Positions 1 to 46,089 of a stretch of DNA of 64,000 bases are shown in pieces (position 1 is the stretch's first letter; every line of letters starts with the position of its first letter). The stretch is from contig CP136061.1 in the NCBI GenBank assembly GCA_032622095.1, forward strand, positions 185,820,369 to 185,884,368, in the 5' to 3' direction. Source of the DNA: Siphonodentalium dalli. Its lineage: Eukaryota; Mollusca; Scaphopoda; Gadilida; Siphonodentaliidae. The position numbers and the translations under genes are program-made. Under the pieces are notes generated by a model that saw only the letters and a program-made list of their open reading frames with translations, had not been told where the DNA came from and made no database searches.

Positions 1-510
1 ATATCACATAAACAGTATGTTATTGTCATATATTTGACCATTGTTATGTAAACAAAAGCATAAAAAGTTACTTTTCTGGTGTTTGTTTATATTATGATGG
101 TAAACATAAAGAGCGTTCTTTGTTGGTGATTTCCTGATATGGAACGAATAAAGAGCGTTTATGCCATTTGTGTGTGATTAGCCAGCAGCATTGTGCTGTC
201 TTCTGTAACACAATCAGGCTCTTGCTTAGGTAAAATATAGTAAATCTTTATGATAACATGCTGTTTACGCGATGGTCATGGTATATATGAACGAAACTGT
301 ATGCCTTTTAATGTTTTTCTGTTTACGGTGATTGGAACAAATATGAATATTTTCGACAACTAAGGCCTCAAGTGCCTTTAACGGGAAGAGTCCCAGTTCA
401 TTATTAAAAGATAACAGATCATATATGCTGGATACAGCAATTTGTCTAGACATTTTAAATAATGTAAAAAGAATTGTACATCTACTCTAAATAAATGTTG
501 CTTAATATTA
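1..510. other. AT-rich DNA without a recognisable gene
   Basis: Only short stop-bounded reading frames without family resemblance are present. I see no splice-bounded exon or RNA gene. It lies downstream of the CAMK1-like gene on the minus strand. Confidence 0.5.
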
Positions 511-1583
511 TAAATGAAAGTGTCAATGACACTGTAGCTCAACTTGGGAATGTGTTTATTTTTTGCTGAGCAGTCAATAGAATGATAAAGAATAAGGAAA
601 GTCAAAAAGTTACAGTAAATGTCTTGTGTTGTGTAGATGAAATTATTTTCATTTGAAACATTTCACCAATAAATGTAGGCTGCAGGGTGGATTTAAATTT
701 GAAATCAAAGATGGCTGCTGGCAGCCATGTTTTATAAAGAATTTCAGAAATAATCGATGGCTCCAATCTAGAGGACACCCCGAAGATCCGTAAGAAGTTT
801 GGTGATGATTGTATGAGGGATGTGATCTGTAGGGTGTGCCGAAGGATTTAGTCAGGCAAAGAGTAACATCAAAGGGTCGCTGACAGTCATTTTATTTAAC
901 GAATTTCGGGAATATAATAATCGATGGCTTCCATCTAGAGATCACCCCAAAGATTCATATGAAGTTTGGCGACGATCGGATGAGGGATGTGGCCTGTAGG
1001 GTGTGCCGAATGGTTTAGTCCTGCAAGGAATAAAATCCAAGATGGCTGCTGACAGCCATGTTTTGTAACAAATTTGGGAAAGAATTGATAGCTACTATCT
1101 AGAGGTCACCCTGGGTCACGCCGAAAATCCTTATGCAGTTTGTTGATGATCAGATGAGGGATGTGGTCTGTAGGGTGAGCCAAAGGATTTAGTCAAGCAA
1201 AGAGTAAAATCCAAGATGGCTGCCAGCGGCCATGTTTTTCATCGAAAATCGCTAAAATTTGATAGCTCCCATTTAGAGGTGATCCTAAATGTACCTGTAA
1301 ATTTTCAAAACATTTCTCCAATAAATGCAGGCTGCAGGGTGTGCCAATGGATTCAAATTTGAAATTAAAAATGGCTGCCGGCGGCCATGTTTTTTTTAAT
1401 GAATTTCGGAAAAGATTGATGGCTCCCATTTAGAGGTCACCCCAGAGATTCATATGAAGTTTGGTGATGATTGCATGAGGGATGCTACTGTAGGGTTGGC
1501 CAAAGGAAATAGTTGCCAGACAGATGGACGGACACCAACCCATGGCAATAGCTCAAACTTTACACAGTAAAGTTGAGCTAAAA
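511..1583. mobile_element. Tandem-repeat transposon family A, copy 1 (pearl-like)
   Basis: The left end carries a small palindrome (AGTGTCAATGACACT) followed by TAGCTCAACTTGG; the right end is a small hairpin closing with AAGTTGAGCTA, so the termini are short inverted repeats. Between them is a diverged tandem core of roughly 170-190 bp units. Each unit contains an AAGATGGCTGC segment, a GGCCATGTTTT segment and a phrase like GTAGGGTGTGCCAAAGGATT. A short ACGG-type stretch precedes the right end. The layout (short inverted ends, tandem core, ACGG microsatellite) matches bivalve pearl elements, often considered non-autonomous Helentron-like. The family link is inference; the repeat structure is directly visible. 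No protein is encoded. Confidence 0.7.
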
Positions 1584-1835
1584 ATGAGGAATAATATTTG
1601 TCATTCTGGAAACAAACTATTTTGTTCTAAAATGCAATGTTGTGTATCAATACAATTAGTGTAATAAAAAATGTGGCCCAATGTATACATTGGTCCCAAT
1701 GAAAATTCATAGTAAAGATGGATTCAGGGTTCGAGACCGACAATTTACAAAACAAGAGTTTTTATCAAGTAATAGTCTCTTGCAGATAGCAATTCTTAGT
1801 CTGAATGTGTTATTTTAGTCATTAAATCTATTATA

Positions 1836-2104
1836 GATTTTGGAACTTCTGTATGTGTGTGTGTATCTATGTGTGTGTGTTGTAGACTCGAAAACTGCTC
1901 GACCAATCCAGCCCAAAATTGGTATATAGGCCTAATTTGATCCTGGGAACAATATAGGTGGGTCCAATTTTATGTGCAACCGTGGCTTGACCTTGACCTC
2001 ATTCATATACGCTCATACAGGCATGTTTCTGGATCGATCTCTGCCCAGGCGGAGGCGATCAAAAAGAAATCCCTAAATTGCCCGAAGTCGGGCACATCAG
2101 CTAG
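1836..2104 (+). mobile_element. Helitron-like 3' end fragment
   Basis: The stretch ends in the hairpin GCCCGAAGTCGGGC (2080-2093), seven bases later by CTAG (2101-2104), followed by T. A hairpin a few bases before CTRR, inserted between A and T, is the signature of Helitron 3' termini. Upstream is a phrase about a CTCGAAAACTGCTCGACCAAT segment of a type seen in dispersed animal repeats. The 5' end was not located with certainty; it may lie near the TG-rich stretch at about 1850. No Rep/helicase is encoded, so it is a non-autonomous fragment. Confidence 0.5.
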
Positions 2105-3088
2105 TACTATATAAATAGTAAAATATCATTTGTAAAACTAGCAGTATGAAATAAGCATAACCACGTGGAATACTTGCTTTTCATTTGGGATATTTTGGTG
2201 GCAAAACATAAAAATATACATATAGCTGGAAACATTTAGTGCAATTGTGATCCACCATGTCCCCCCCCCCCCCCCCCATAACAAAAAATTTACCCTCAGA
2301 CTCAACAGCTGTTTCTATACCCAGATTCAACAGCTGTCTCGTGGTTCTATACCAACAGTTAAACAAAAGTATCCATAACATATGATACTTAAGGGTCGTT
2401 TTCCTATGCTCATTGATATAAAATATGTATACATTCAATGTCCATTCAATGTATGACCTGAGTATATTAAGTAAAATGATTCCTCCAACCTTTATGTTCT
2501 CTCAAACAATTGAATATGTAAATATATTCATACATGTCACTATTTGTGTGTGTATCTGTGTTTCTTTCAATGATGAAGAACAAATAAATTAACCTGGTAC
2601 AGATGCTCTTATCCCTTCACAGCAACACTTCCAACAACCTCAATGAAAATATCTTTGAAATTCATTTTCAAGATGTTTGCATTGTTATTCCAAAAACACA
2701 AATATTTCACTTAAAAATGTTTTAAACCAAAATTGTTAATATGTTCTAGAAATAGCCCTGTCCCAATATCTGAAGAAAAAACGTTTTCTAGTGACATTTT
2801 TCCCCGATTGTCGGGTCTCTCTGTATCAATTTTTTTATTTTAAACTTCTGAGTTAATACACTAAGTTCATGGATTAGATACACTTACATGTATCTTTAAC
2901 TTTTATTGTGGACATAAAAACAAAAAATTTATTACCAGACACAGCAGCTGCAATAGCCATTTCCATGTGGCTTAGAGTTGATTCTATGAGAAGTCAATCA
3001 GACAATTTGTTTGGTCAACTAACCTGCCAATCAAAATAATGAGATATAGTACGTTACCAAGCCTGGGTTTAGTGTTCCTGTCATTTAC
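2105..3088. other. No gene seen; AT-rich spacer
   Basis: No exon, RNA gene or terminal-repeat element was recognised apart from the poly-C tract at 2261-2277. Confidence 0.5.
2261..2277. repeat. Poly-C tract, 17 nt
   Basis: Uninterrupted run of 17 C on the plus strand. Length is liable to sequencing and assembly error. Confidence 0.9.
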
Positions 3089-3177
3089 AGAATTAGGTCC
3101 CCAGAGGGTGAATTTAGTGACACTATCCCGCATAGCAGGCTGGCATCACTAAATTCTCCCTCTGGGGACCTCATTCT
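3089..3177. repeat. Inverted-repeat (MITE-like) unit, family IR-1
   Basis: Two imperfect arms of about 35 bp, AGAATTAGGTCCCCAGAGGG... and its reverse complement ...TCTGGGGACCTCATTCT, flank a short centre. Related units occur at 3381-3436 (one arm), about 53358-53450 and about 54866-54950, so this is a dispersed foldback family. Confidence 0.7.
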
Positions 3178-3380
3178 GCTATTGGAGACATAGACTCAGA
3201 CTGACATTCCCAAATGGTGAATAGTGTGACGTACACCCATTGAGAACCTCGATTATGCAATGTGTCGCTGCCAATTTGGGGATATAGAGAAACAAAACTA
3301 AAAATGAAATCGAATCTATGTGAAGAAGTTTCTATAGTAAATTTGATAATAAAAATACTTTCCAGAGAAGAAGAGGCCTA

Positions 3381-3436
3381 AGCAGAATGAGGTCCCCAGA
3401 GGCTGAATTTAGTGATGCTAGCCCGCTATGCATCAT
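3381..3436. repeat. Single arm of IR-1 family
   Basis: AGCAGAATGAGGTCCCCAGA and the following bases match one arm of the inverted repeat at 3089-3177. The opposite arm is missing. Confidence 0.55.
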
Positions 3437-4626
3437 TTTGCAAATGACAGACATGCTATAATCAGGCTAGTATGTTACGTTCATTCAATAGACTGGCTAC
3501 AATGAGTCAACAGAGAATACAATATCTATCATAATCAAGGCAAAATGGCATATTAGCAAATCGTGAATGAATTGTGATACAGTCAAACTTTCTGCTGTAT
3601 GATACACAACTATATGGAATTCAATGGGTGATTGGAAGAACATTCCTTTGAGACAACTTGGGAATCTTGCTTTATTAGATTTTCCAGAGAGTAAGGTGGT
3701 GTTTTAATGGCCTGACGGATGAGGGAAAACTTATGTCTTAAATTCTTATCATGAAGTTAAGTTTCCTCTTATGTTTTGATATGACCATAGCTGTTGAAAG
3801 TGACATTAAACCCAAATTTACTGTTTTACATCTGACTCTAAATAAACTTTATCTTATCTTAGTACTAGTAATCATTACAAATTGCAAAGAAGAAAGGATA
3901 AACAAATTGCTAGAGGTATGCTTGTAACTTCCATTCACCACATTTTTTATACCTGGCCAATTTTTTCCGCCCACACAGTTCCTGACAGATGGAAAATTTA
4001 AAAGACTTGATGCGACTGAACTGTATTCATTATAAACTGGTCATTATTTTAGGCACTATAGGTACTCAAATTCCATGCAGGGTTTACCTCCCTTGATCAC
4101 TCGGTAAGACCGCTGCTACCGGCAACATTTTACCCACATTTGGTGGGCTTCCGTGATATTAAGATATATACTAAGCGAACAGAGCAACATGCTGCCCTTG
4201 TTAAGCACACAAAATATTGAACAAAATTTGTATAAATTTTGAAACTTAAATTTGAAAGGTCCCACTAGAACCGAAGAACTATATTTCAAAATGGTGTGAT
4301 TCGGTTCTCCGATTATTTTATCAACATAAAAGTCTAAATTCACGTGTACGACATTCTCACAACTCGTATGGCAAGTCAAACACAATAGTTCTAATTTTCT
4401 GCAATTTTGACGGGTAGCTTGCAAAAATTGTCAACAAAACTATTGCTCTGATTTTCCATTCTTTCATTATGTTTTAGTACGGGAATTGTTCTCAAAGCAC
4501 ATAGAACATTTTTACTTTGGAGCGATCGGGTTTCGCCAATTTTGCTGGAAAACCCCATGTTAAATATAGAAACACAGACTAGTACCCAGTCGGTGACAAA
4601 GTCAGAAAGGAAGTTTGACTGGTGCG
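3437..4626. other. No gene seen
   Basis: AT-rich sequence. The reading frames (for example 102 codons on the minus strand at 4116-4424) have no recognised motif and no convincing splice context. Confidence 0.45.
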
Positions 4627-4672
4627 CGGAAATATGGCTTGTTGCCATTCATGGCAACAAGCCATATTTCCG
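4627..4672. repeat. Perfect 22-bp inverted repeat with 2-nt loop
   Basis: CGGAAATATGGCTTGTTGCC and its exact reverse complement lie back to back, 22 bp per arm and two bases between. Such a near-perfect palindrome is unusual in a diploid genome. Confidence 0.9.
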
Positions 4673-4697
4673 ACTAAATCCTGAAAAATTACCCATA

Positions 4698-4741
4698 ATT
4701 CTGCTGTGGTTAAGGAGTAGATTATTTAGGGCATTACTGTA
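4698..4741. repeat. Single 44-bp arm of foldback family IR-2
   Basis: Starts ATTCTGCTGTGGTTAAGGAG and ends GGGCATTACTGTA. It matches, with few substitutions, the 44-bp arms of the foldback at 11386-11486, so it is a solo or half copy. It sits 25 bp from the palindrome at 4627-4672. Confidence 0.75.
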
Positions 4742-6350
4742 GATTCACTTCTTATTCCACAAAATAAACCAATACTTGAACAAGGTATGTGCTCTAACTT
4801 TTCGATGAATCCATAACTTTGAGGAATGCAGCTTCAATTCTGGAAGATTAAGTTTCTGAAAAATTTGCCATGACCATTAATGTTGAAATTAGCCATCTCT
4901 GCAGTACCTTAAATACAAAAGGAACAGGAGTCCCTCTTTATATTAGGTTATATAAATCTATATAAATATATGACAGGTCACTGTTATTGGTGACAAATAA
5001 ATTCTAGTGCTATCTGTCACTGACAGGCGACCCTACTAGTATTATACAGACTTCAGTTGGGAAGTGAAAAGTAGAAATCTTAAAACATGTCCTGGACTCC
5101 TGGTCCCAGTATAGCATATCTATCATCTGGTGTGTCATGTTAATAGATATGCTATGGTCGGTATGTTGAATTGAAATGAGACTGGGGTGTTCCTATTGCG
5201 TCTGATGTCAGCCAAATTGGAACCATACACAGTGGAAATTCTCATAGAGTCTGTAGATGATGGACAGGTGATGTGATATGCCAAAATGCATAATGGTTTA
5301 CTTTTTATGAAATCTGCCACAAAAAAGAATGAAATAAAGCATTCCTTGCAAAAATTTAATTTAAGTTTGAAAAACTGCTTGCTCTGCAATTTTACTGCAC
5401 ACTGACTACTAAATACCCTCAATCATACAAACATGTGGTGAAATACCTTCATTCCAAATGGAACAGTTGTATGAAGGTACTAATTACACCAATTGGTTGT
5501 ATACAATGCTTATACTGCATGACGTGATTTGCATTGTCTGCAGTTTATTGTCAACAAAAACTGTGATTGGTTATTCAATATGGGACAGTTCTTGTGTAGT
5601 TCCACTTGATTAATGATATTTTTTATTACTAAAACCTCTTTGCATTTATTTTTCTGAATCAATTAAATTAGATCAAGATCATAAAAACTTTTTCTGCAAT
5701 TTTAGTAGCAGTCACACATGAACAAAATGACATATCGTTTAAAAAAATTCCTGTCAACTACGAGTTATTTTCCATGTATTATTGAATGGTGCGTGGCGGC
5801 ACCCAACACATTAATAACAAAATCAGATTTTTCGGTGATGTCTGTGATAGTCAGGTAGAGGTCCATGGAAGAACAATGTTGAAACATTTTGTCAAACTTC
5901 AATTATATTAATGCAAGCTGAACAACATTTATATAATACAACCTCAGTCATAATCTTGATGGGACCACTGTTTATTTAACACCTAATTCCATAACTGTGT
6001 GAAAATGTCGAGATACTCAGGTTATAATCTCCCATATTCAATGATACCATTAGAGGTCAACCTTGAAATATAGAAGTTTTTAATAGGTAAGCGACTTTTA
6101 TCTGAGCTATTCAATATGAAGAAAAAATAATTAAGAACTAAACTACATTTATATGGGATAATGTATACTGATTTGATGTATTGAATATGGTTATCTCTCT
6201 TGAATGTTTGAAAACGGGAAAATTACTGCTTGTAAATGCTTGCCAGACACCTCAATTCCATTGTTTTGTGTATATTTAAGAAACAACTAACTATGAAATT
6301 ATAGCAGCAAAGTTTGAAGACAAATTTTGTATAATACCTGACTCCATAGA
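4742..6350. other. No gene seen
   Basis: AT-rich sequence with a minor 13-bp inverted repeat around TATAGCATATCTAT (5113-5153). No exon or element end recognised. Confidence 0.45.
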
Positions 6351-6575
6351 ATTATAGTATATATAATAATGACTGCATAGCATTATAGTATATATAATAA
6401 TGACTACATTGCATTATAGTATATATAATACTGACTGCATCACATTATAGTCTATAAAATAATGAATGCATTGCATTATAGTATATTTTATACTGACTGC
6501 ATCAAATTATAGTATATAAAATAATAAATGCATCGCATTCTAGTATATATAATAATGACTGCATTGCATTATAGT
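6351..6575. repeat. 31-bp minisatellite, about 7 copies
   Basis: The word ATTATAG recurs at 6351, 6382, 6413, 6444, 6475, 6506, 6537 (as ATTCTAG) and 6568, exactly 31 bp apart each time. Units read roughly ATTATAGTATATATAATAAT plus GACTGCAT and show substitutions but no length change. Confidence 0.92.
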
Positions 6576-7420
6576 AATCTTCAAATTCATCATAAAGTTA
6601 AAGTAAACGAATGTTACTACTTATAAATTAATTAATCAAATGGTGATAAAAGTTTATTGGGATAGATTAACCTGGCTAATTACGCAAAGATCAGTAATAT
6701 CATAAATCGACACTTTATAACGAAATCATCAGTTTTATCCAGATAGAGTATTTAATTTAGTTATTAAAATAACTAAAATAATGTTCCAGAAAGATGTCAA
6801 CTGATGTATCTGATTAAAAAAAATAACAATTAGGAGATTAGGGCTAATTGAAAACAGAGATCCGAAAAAGATGGTAAAGGCCTGTCTGCTTCATCATGTC
6901 ATTATATATTTAAAAAATTAAATAAACATCACATAACAATATAGATAATAATAGTAATGCAGGAAATATTTCTCTTAAAAACTCATAATATACAAAATAT
7001 ACAAATATCAGATCTGTACATAAATAAATGCTTACAAAATGTACTCTTGAAATGTCATACCCAGTAAATACTGGCAATAGTTTGTCACACACATGTTGAG
7101 AAAAATCATATCCTTTATACACCATGATGTTTGTCTAATCTAAGAGAAGATAAATCAGTGGGAAACAATTTCTCACAACCAGAAATGAATTTGGTAGTGA
7201 GACGAATGTACAATAAATGTGATGCAATGTGGTTTAGCTAGGCTTAGTCCACTATATAATGACTGATAGGTTCTCATCCAATTTATAAAATAAATTTAGG
7301 GAGGGAAGGGGATGGTAAACCTTGACTATAACTTTGTCACTTGCCGGTCATAGTCCTAGAGGCGAAGTTGTTTAAGTGTCAGTGGCTTCTTTCCATGCAC
7401 AATTATCAGAACTGCTTTTT
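6576..7420. other. No gene seen
   Basis: AT-rich sequence; no motif-bearing reading frame or terminal repeat found. Confidence 0.45.
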
Positions 7421-7839
7421 AAGGTACTCAATCCGATTAAGCACCCCTAAATTGCTATTTCTTTGGCTCCAGGGGTAAACAAATATTTGATTCGAGTCGA
7501 GGAACTCACCCATCAAAGCTCAGAGTGATCAGATATTGATTTTTGAAGTTGTTATTTCTCAAGATGTGTACTAATAATTGCCCCAGAAACACTTATTGAA
7601 ACGGATGAAGATGGAAAACTCTAAAATCAAGTAGTAATAATAACGCAATTTTGACCGAGACCATTCTTTTTGACAGCGAGTTTCTGGGCCACAAACAATA
7701 GAAATAACAAAACTTCAACAATTTATATCTGATCACTCTGAACGTTGATGGGTAGGTTCCTCGACTCGAATCATATAAATTTTACCCCCGAAGCCAAAGA
7801 AATAGTAATTTATGAGGGTCTGATCGGATTGAGTACCTT
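7421..7839. mobile_element. Foldback/MITE with long (about 130-bp) diverged inverted repeats
   Basis: The left end, GGTACTCAATCCGAT, is mirrored by ATCGGATTGAGTACC at the right end. The similarity continues inward in inverted orientation through TTTCTTTGGCTCCAGGGGTA, GATTCGAGTCGAGGAACT and GAGTGATCAGATAT. The ends are flanked by TTTAA on both sides, a candidate target duplication. The last 40 bp of the right end plus flank are repeated in tandem (period 42, second copy from 7864). No transposase is encoded. Confidence 0.7.
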
Positions 7840-8208
7840 TAATATTATTGAAGTGTCTAGTTCGATCGGATTGAGTACCTTTAATATTATTGAAGTGTCT
7901 AATTCGCAAAACATGTAATGGCAGTTTCAACAAGGAGCACAGAAAATCATGATAGTTTGCAAAAATGCTTGGTCAGTTTAGACACTTTAGTGATTAAAAT
8001 TAATCTGTAAATCTACCAGAAGGGGTTAGGTGAGATTGAAAATCTGAAACTTTTACACTAGCTTAAAAACTGGTGAAGAAAATGATTTTGTAAGACAAGG
8101 AATGTTTCATTCTTGTACATGTTTCACGCAATACTTCATGCTCACATAAAATTACACTAAACACTGTTCACCAAACGTGTGCATACTGATATTACATAAG
8201 CAAACATT
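7840..8208. other. No gene seen; short 42-bp tandem duplication
   Basis: The segment beginning GATCGGATTGAGTACC at 7822 is repeated at 7864. Otherwise nothing recognised. Confidence 0.5.
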
Positions 8209-9285
8209 AAATGAAAGTGTCAATGTAGCTCAACTTGGAGAGGGTATAATTTCATGTATTACAGTCAATGGAGCGATTATGAATGTGGAAAGTTGAAATA
8301 TCTAAGAAATACTAGATGTCAACATGAAGAGATATATATAAAGTAAAATCCAAGGTAGTAGCTGGTGGTCATGTTTTCCAATGAAAAATTTGATAGCTCC
8401 CGTCAAGTGATCACACCGAAGATCAATATGCAGTTTGGTGACGATTGGATGAGGGATGCAGTCTGTAGGTGTGCTAAAGGATTTAGTCATTCAAAGAGTA
8501 AAATCCAAGATGGCTGCTTGTGGCTATGTTTTCCAACAAAATTTTAGGAAATATTTGATGGCTTCCATCTAGTGGTCACCAAAAAGATCCATAGGAAGTT
8601 TGGTGACGATCGGATCAGGGATGTGGTCTGTAGGGTGTGCCCAAGGAATTAGTCATGCAAAGAGCAAAATCTAAGATGGCTATGTTTTTCAACATTATTC
8701 AAATATGATAGCTCCCATCTAGATCCTGAACATGCCTGTAAATTTTCAAAACAATTCTCCAATAAATGCGAGCTGCGGGATGTGCCGATAAATACAAATT
8801 TGAAATCCAAGATGCTGGTGGCAATTATTTTTATGAATTTCGGAAAAACAAATTGAGGGCTCCCATCTAGAGGTCACCTGAAGATACATATGAACTTTGG
8901 TGTTGATCGGATGAGGGAGGTGGCCTGTAGGGTGTGTCAGAGGATTTAGTCATACAAATAGTAAAATCATGGCCGCTGGCAGCCGTGTTTTTAAACAAAT
9001 GCGGAAAAAATTGATGGCTCCCATCTAGAGGTCACCGCGATGATCACTATGAAGTTTGGTGATGGATGTGCTCTGTAGGGTGTGCCAAATTATTTTTGCC
9101 GAATGACCCCAAAATGACTCATTCCTATCTACATGGCAACAGCCATGACTAATTTCATAATGATCTGACAAAAGGTACGACCTGTAGCCTGTTCTAATGG
9201 AAATTGTTGGCGGACACACACACACACGGTCGACGGATACAAACCCATGGCAATAGCTCAAACTTGACATGTCAAGTTGAGCCAA
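8209..9285. mobile_element. Tandem-repeat transposon family A, copy 2
   Basis: Same left end (GAAAGTGTCAATGTAGCTCAACTTGG) and right end (AGCTCAAACTTGAC...TCAAGTTGAGCC) as 511-1583, with diverged tandem core units of the AAGATGGC/GGCCATGTTTT type and a (CA)n/ACGG-like stretch near 9210. Reading frames across it are repeat shadows. Confidence 0.7.
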
Positions 9286-10474
9286 GAATGTATAGCAAGT
9301 TACACTGGAACTTGGCAGGCCTGAAAATTCTAATAAGAATGTACTGGTATGGTGACAATTCACAAAGGAAAAGAGTTGTTTCTTTATATTTCTCTGCTTT
9401 TGTTAAGGCATCTCATAAAAAAAGCCAGATTGTATGGTAAGTGTAATGTTGCTAAGCTATCAGCTATCCTAAATGTTGATGGTGAAGTGAATGATTCACA
9501 TAATTATGGCTCATAATGCAGCATAAGTTACTGGGAGAAAAATTGGAAAGACTGTTTGTTACTGACATCACTAGTCATGAAATGAACTTTGGTTTGGTTT
9601 AATTCAAGTGATTGGTCAATATGCACATAATTATGGGAAAATGAAACAGAGCAATGTCGAAACAAAGAAAGAACAATCGCATTTACTGAGAATACAAAAA
9701 AAATTATGAAACACTGATATGTTGTAGAGAGACCGCATGGGAAAATTCAATTCACTAGGAAAGCATTATGTGAAATTTGTAAGACATATGTTCTTGTTTC
9801 CTCCAACCTTAACAGCTCACTGAATTATGTGACGGTAATACAAATAGGGAAAGTTTCAAATGTTGGAATGTTCAAATTTTGGAATAATTATCACTCATCA
9901 ATATTGTTGATTATTTTACTGATATTATAGAATTATTGCATTGTTTCAAGGTTGATACAAGGAATTGTCAACCCAAGGAAGTCAATATTCATCAAGACTG
10001 GAGGTCGAGGTGAATATTGACTTCCAAGGGCTTGTGTCAACCAAGAAACAATGTGATTAACTGTTTTATTATATGAAACATGCTTTGATTTGAAAAGACG
10101 GTGTGACGTTGAACGTCGCTGGGAAAACCTGATCTATTTTCAGGTCTGATAATAAGTTATGTTAAACCCTGAAGTATGTGACTCAGAACTGTTATTCCCC
10201 TGCTGTTTCAACAATGAGGTGAACATCATAGATAACTCGATTTTTTCAGTACGTTTTAACAAAGGAATTAGGGAAACAAACTTATGATCATATAATAATA
10301 TTATATGCCTAAAATGTATATAACACACTCAAATGTGTATAAGATATCGGTTATAATGTTTTCCCAAAGGATGTAGTTTGCTTTGATGTTGTGAGATCCC
10401 ATGAAAATTTACAAATGATTTCAAATCCAGGTCTGAAAATTTGGGTGTCAATATTGGATGAGGATGATAAATAG
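9286..10474. other. No gene seen; one inverted repeat
   Basis: AT-rich sequence holding the inverted repeat at 9941-10050. It may include distal 3' UTR of the CAMK1-like gene; a minus-strand AATAAA occurs near 10068 but the transcript end cannot be fixed by eye. Confidence 0.4.
9941..10050. repeat. Imperfect inverted repeat, arms about 40 bp
   Basis: Left arm ...CCAAGGAAGTCAATATTCA pairs with TGAATATTGACTTCCAAGG... on the right, continuing outward through GGTTGATACAAGG versus GCTTGTGTCAACC. A small MITE-like foldback. Confidence 0.7.
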
Positions 10475-10607
10475 ATAGAGCCGCACAGTTTTGGAACGGG
10501 GAAGTGATTATCGTACACTTTCGAGGATGGTTACCACAAGAGCCAAAGGCTCGCTGGGTATCATTCCGCAAAACTCTGAATTGGAAGTTCCAAAACTGCG
10601 GCTCTAT
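10475..10607. mobile_element. Short MITE, 133 bp
   Basis: Ends ATAGAGCCGCACAGTTTTGG and its near reverse complement (GTTCCAAAACTGCGGCTCTAT), differing by a 2-bp indel, enclose about 90 bp of unrelated sequence. No coding capacity. Confidence 0.65.
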
Positions 10608-10986
10608 ATTTATACATACCCCAGTCACAAATGAAATCGTTAATTATAAGAAGTTTTTTCAATGAAATTCATTGTTTTGCAACAATTTTGGAATATAAAC
10701 ACTGATAAACATACTCCAAGAAAGGTATGAACGATCAAAATCACATACCAATTTGGGCGGAGAATATTTTTAAGTATTTGATAACAATTTCTAAAATAGC
10801 CTATTATCACCGGCAAAAGATGGGCTAGCATCAAAGCAAACAGATAACTCAAGGTATCGCTATGAGAAGCACAAAACAAACTCTATTCCTGCACCATATA
10901 GAGTAGCTCTCTTCCTGTTCTCCTGCCACCTGACCCTGATGATCTGTCATGTTGCTGATGGAAATCGTTGTAATTGCAGTGGTGTG
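10608..10986 (-). other. Probable proximal 3' UTR of the CAMK1-like gene
   Basis: Immediately downstream of the kinase stop codon on the minus strand. No splice site or polyadenylation position can be assigned confidently. The extent of the UTR is unknown. Confidence 0.35.
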
Positions 10987-45536
<34,550 letters not shown>

Positions 45537-45540
45537 TTAA

Positions 45541-45870
45541 CCGTTTCATGATGGGAGCTGCACTAGTGCAGCATTAAAGATCCTGCGCCAGAGCATTCTC
45601 TTCTATAGGTAGCCTCGCATTTATAAGAGAATGCATTGGCTTACAAGGTAAATATTTTTAGGCCAGTGCATTCTCTTATACATGCGAGTCTCCCACAAGT
45701 AGCCTCACATATATAAGAGAATGCACTGGCTTACAAGATCAAGGTTAATTTTGTTAGACCAAAGCATTCTCTTATATATGAGAGGCACCCTATGGGTGAC
45801 TCGCATATAAAAGAGAATGCATTGGCACAGGGTTTTCGCAGAATTTCAGGAAGCTCCAATCATGGAAGGG
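45541..45870. mobile_element. TTAA-flanked piggyBac-like MITE, 330 bp, with internal array
   Basis: Left end CCGTTTCATGATGGGAGCT follows TTAA (45537-45540); right end AGCTCCAATCATGGAAGGG precedes TTAA (45871-45874); 16 of 19 TIR positions match. Inside are about six copies of a 20-bp word around GAGAATGCATTGGC/TATAAGAGAATG in alternating orientation, joined by CTCGCATATA-type spacers. Confidence 0.78.
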
Positions 45871-46089
45871 TTAATAAAGTAAGGTGGTGTGTGGAATTAT
45901 CCTGGCAGAAGAGTTTTTCCACTCGACTAGCGATTTCTGCCAATATGAGATATTAGTGATGCATGAGATGAGAGGTAAATCAAGTGAGGATGGATAATGA
46001 TATTTAGATTTCACGGCTAGTTTATAAATCCGAAGATCCTGGAAGATCTGCAATTTATTGAAGCAATTTAACTACATCAGTTCAGCTTA

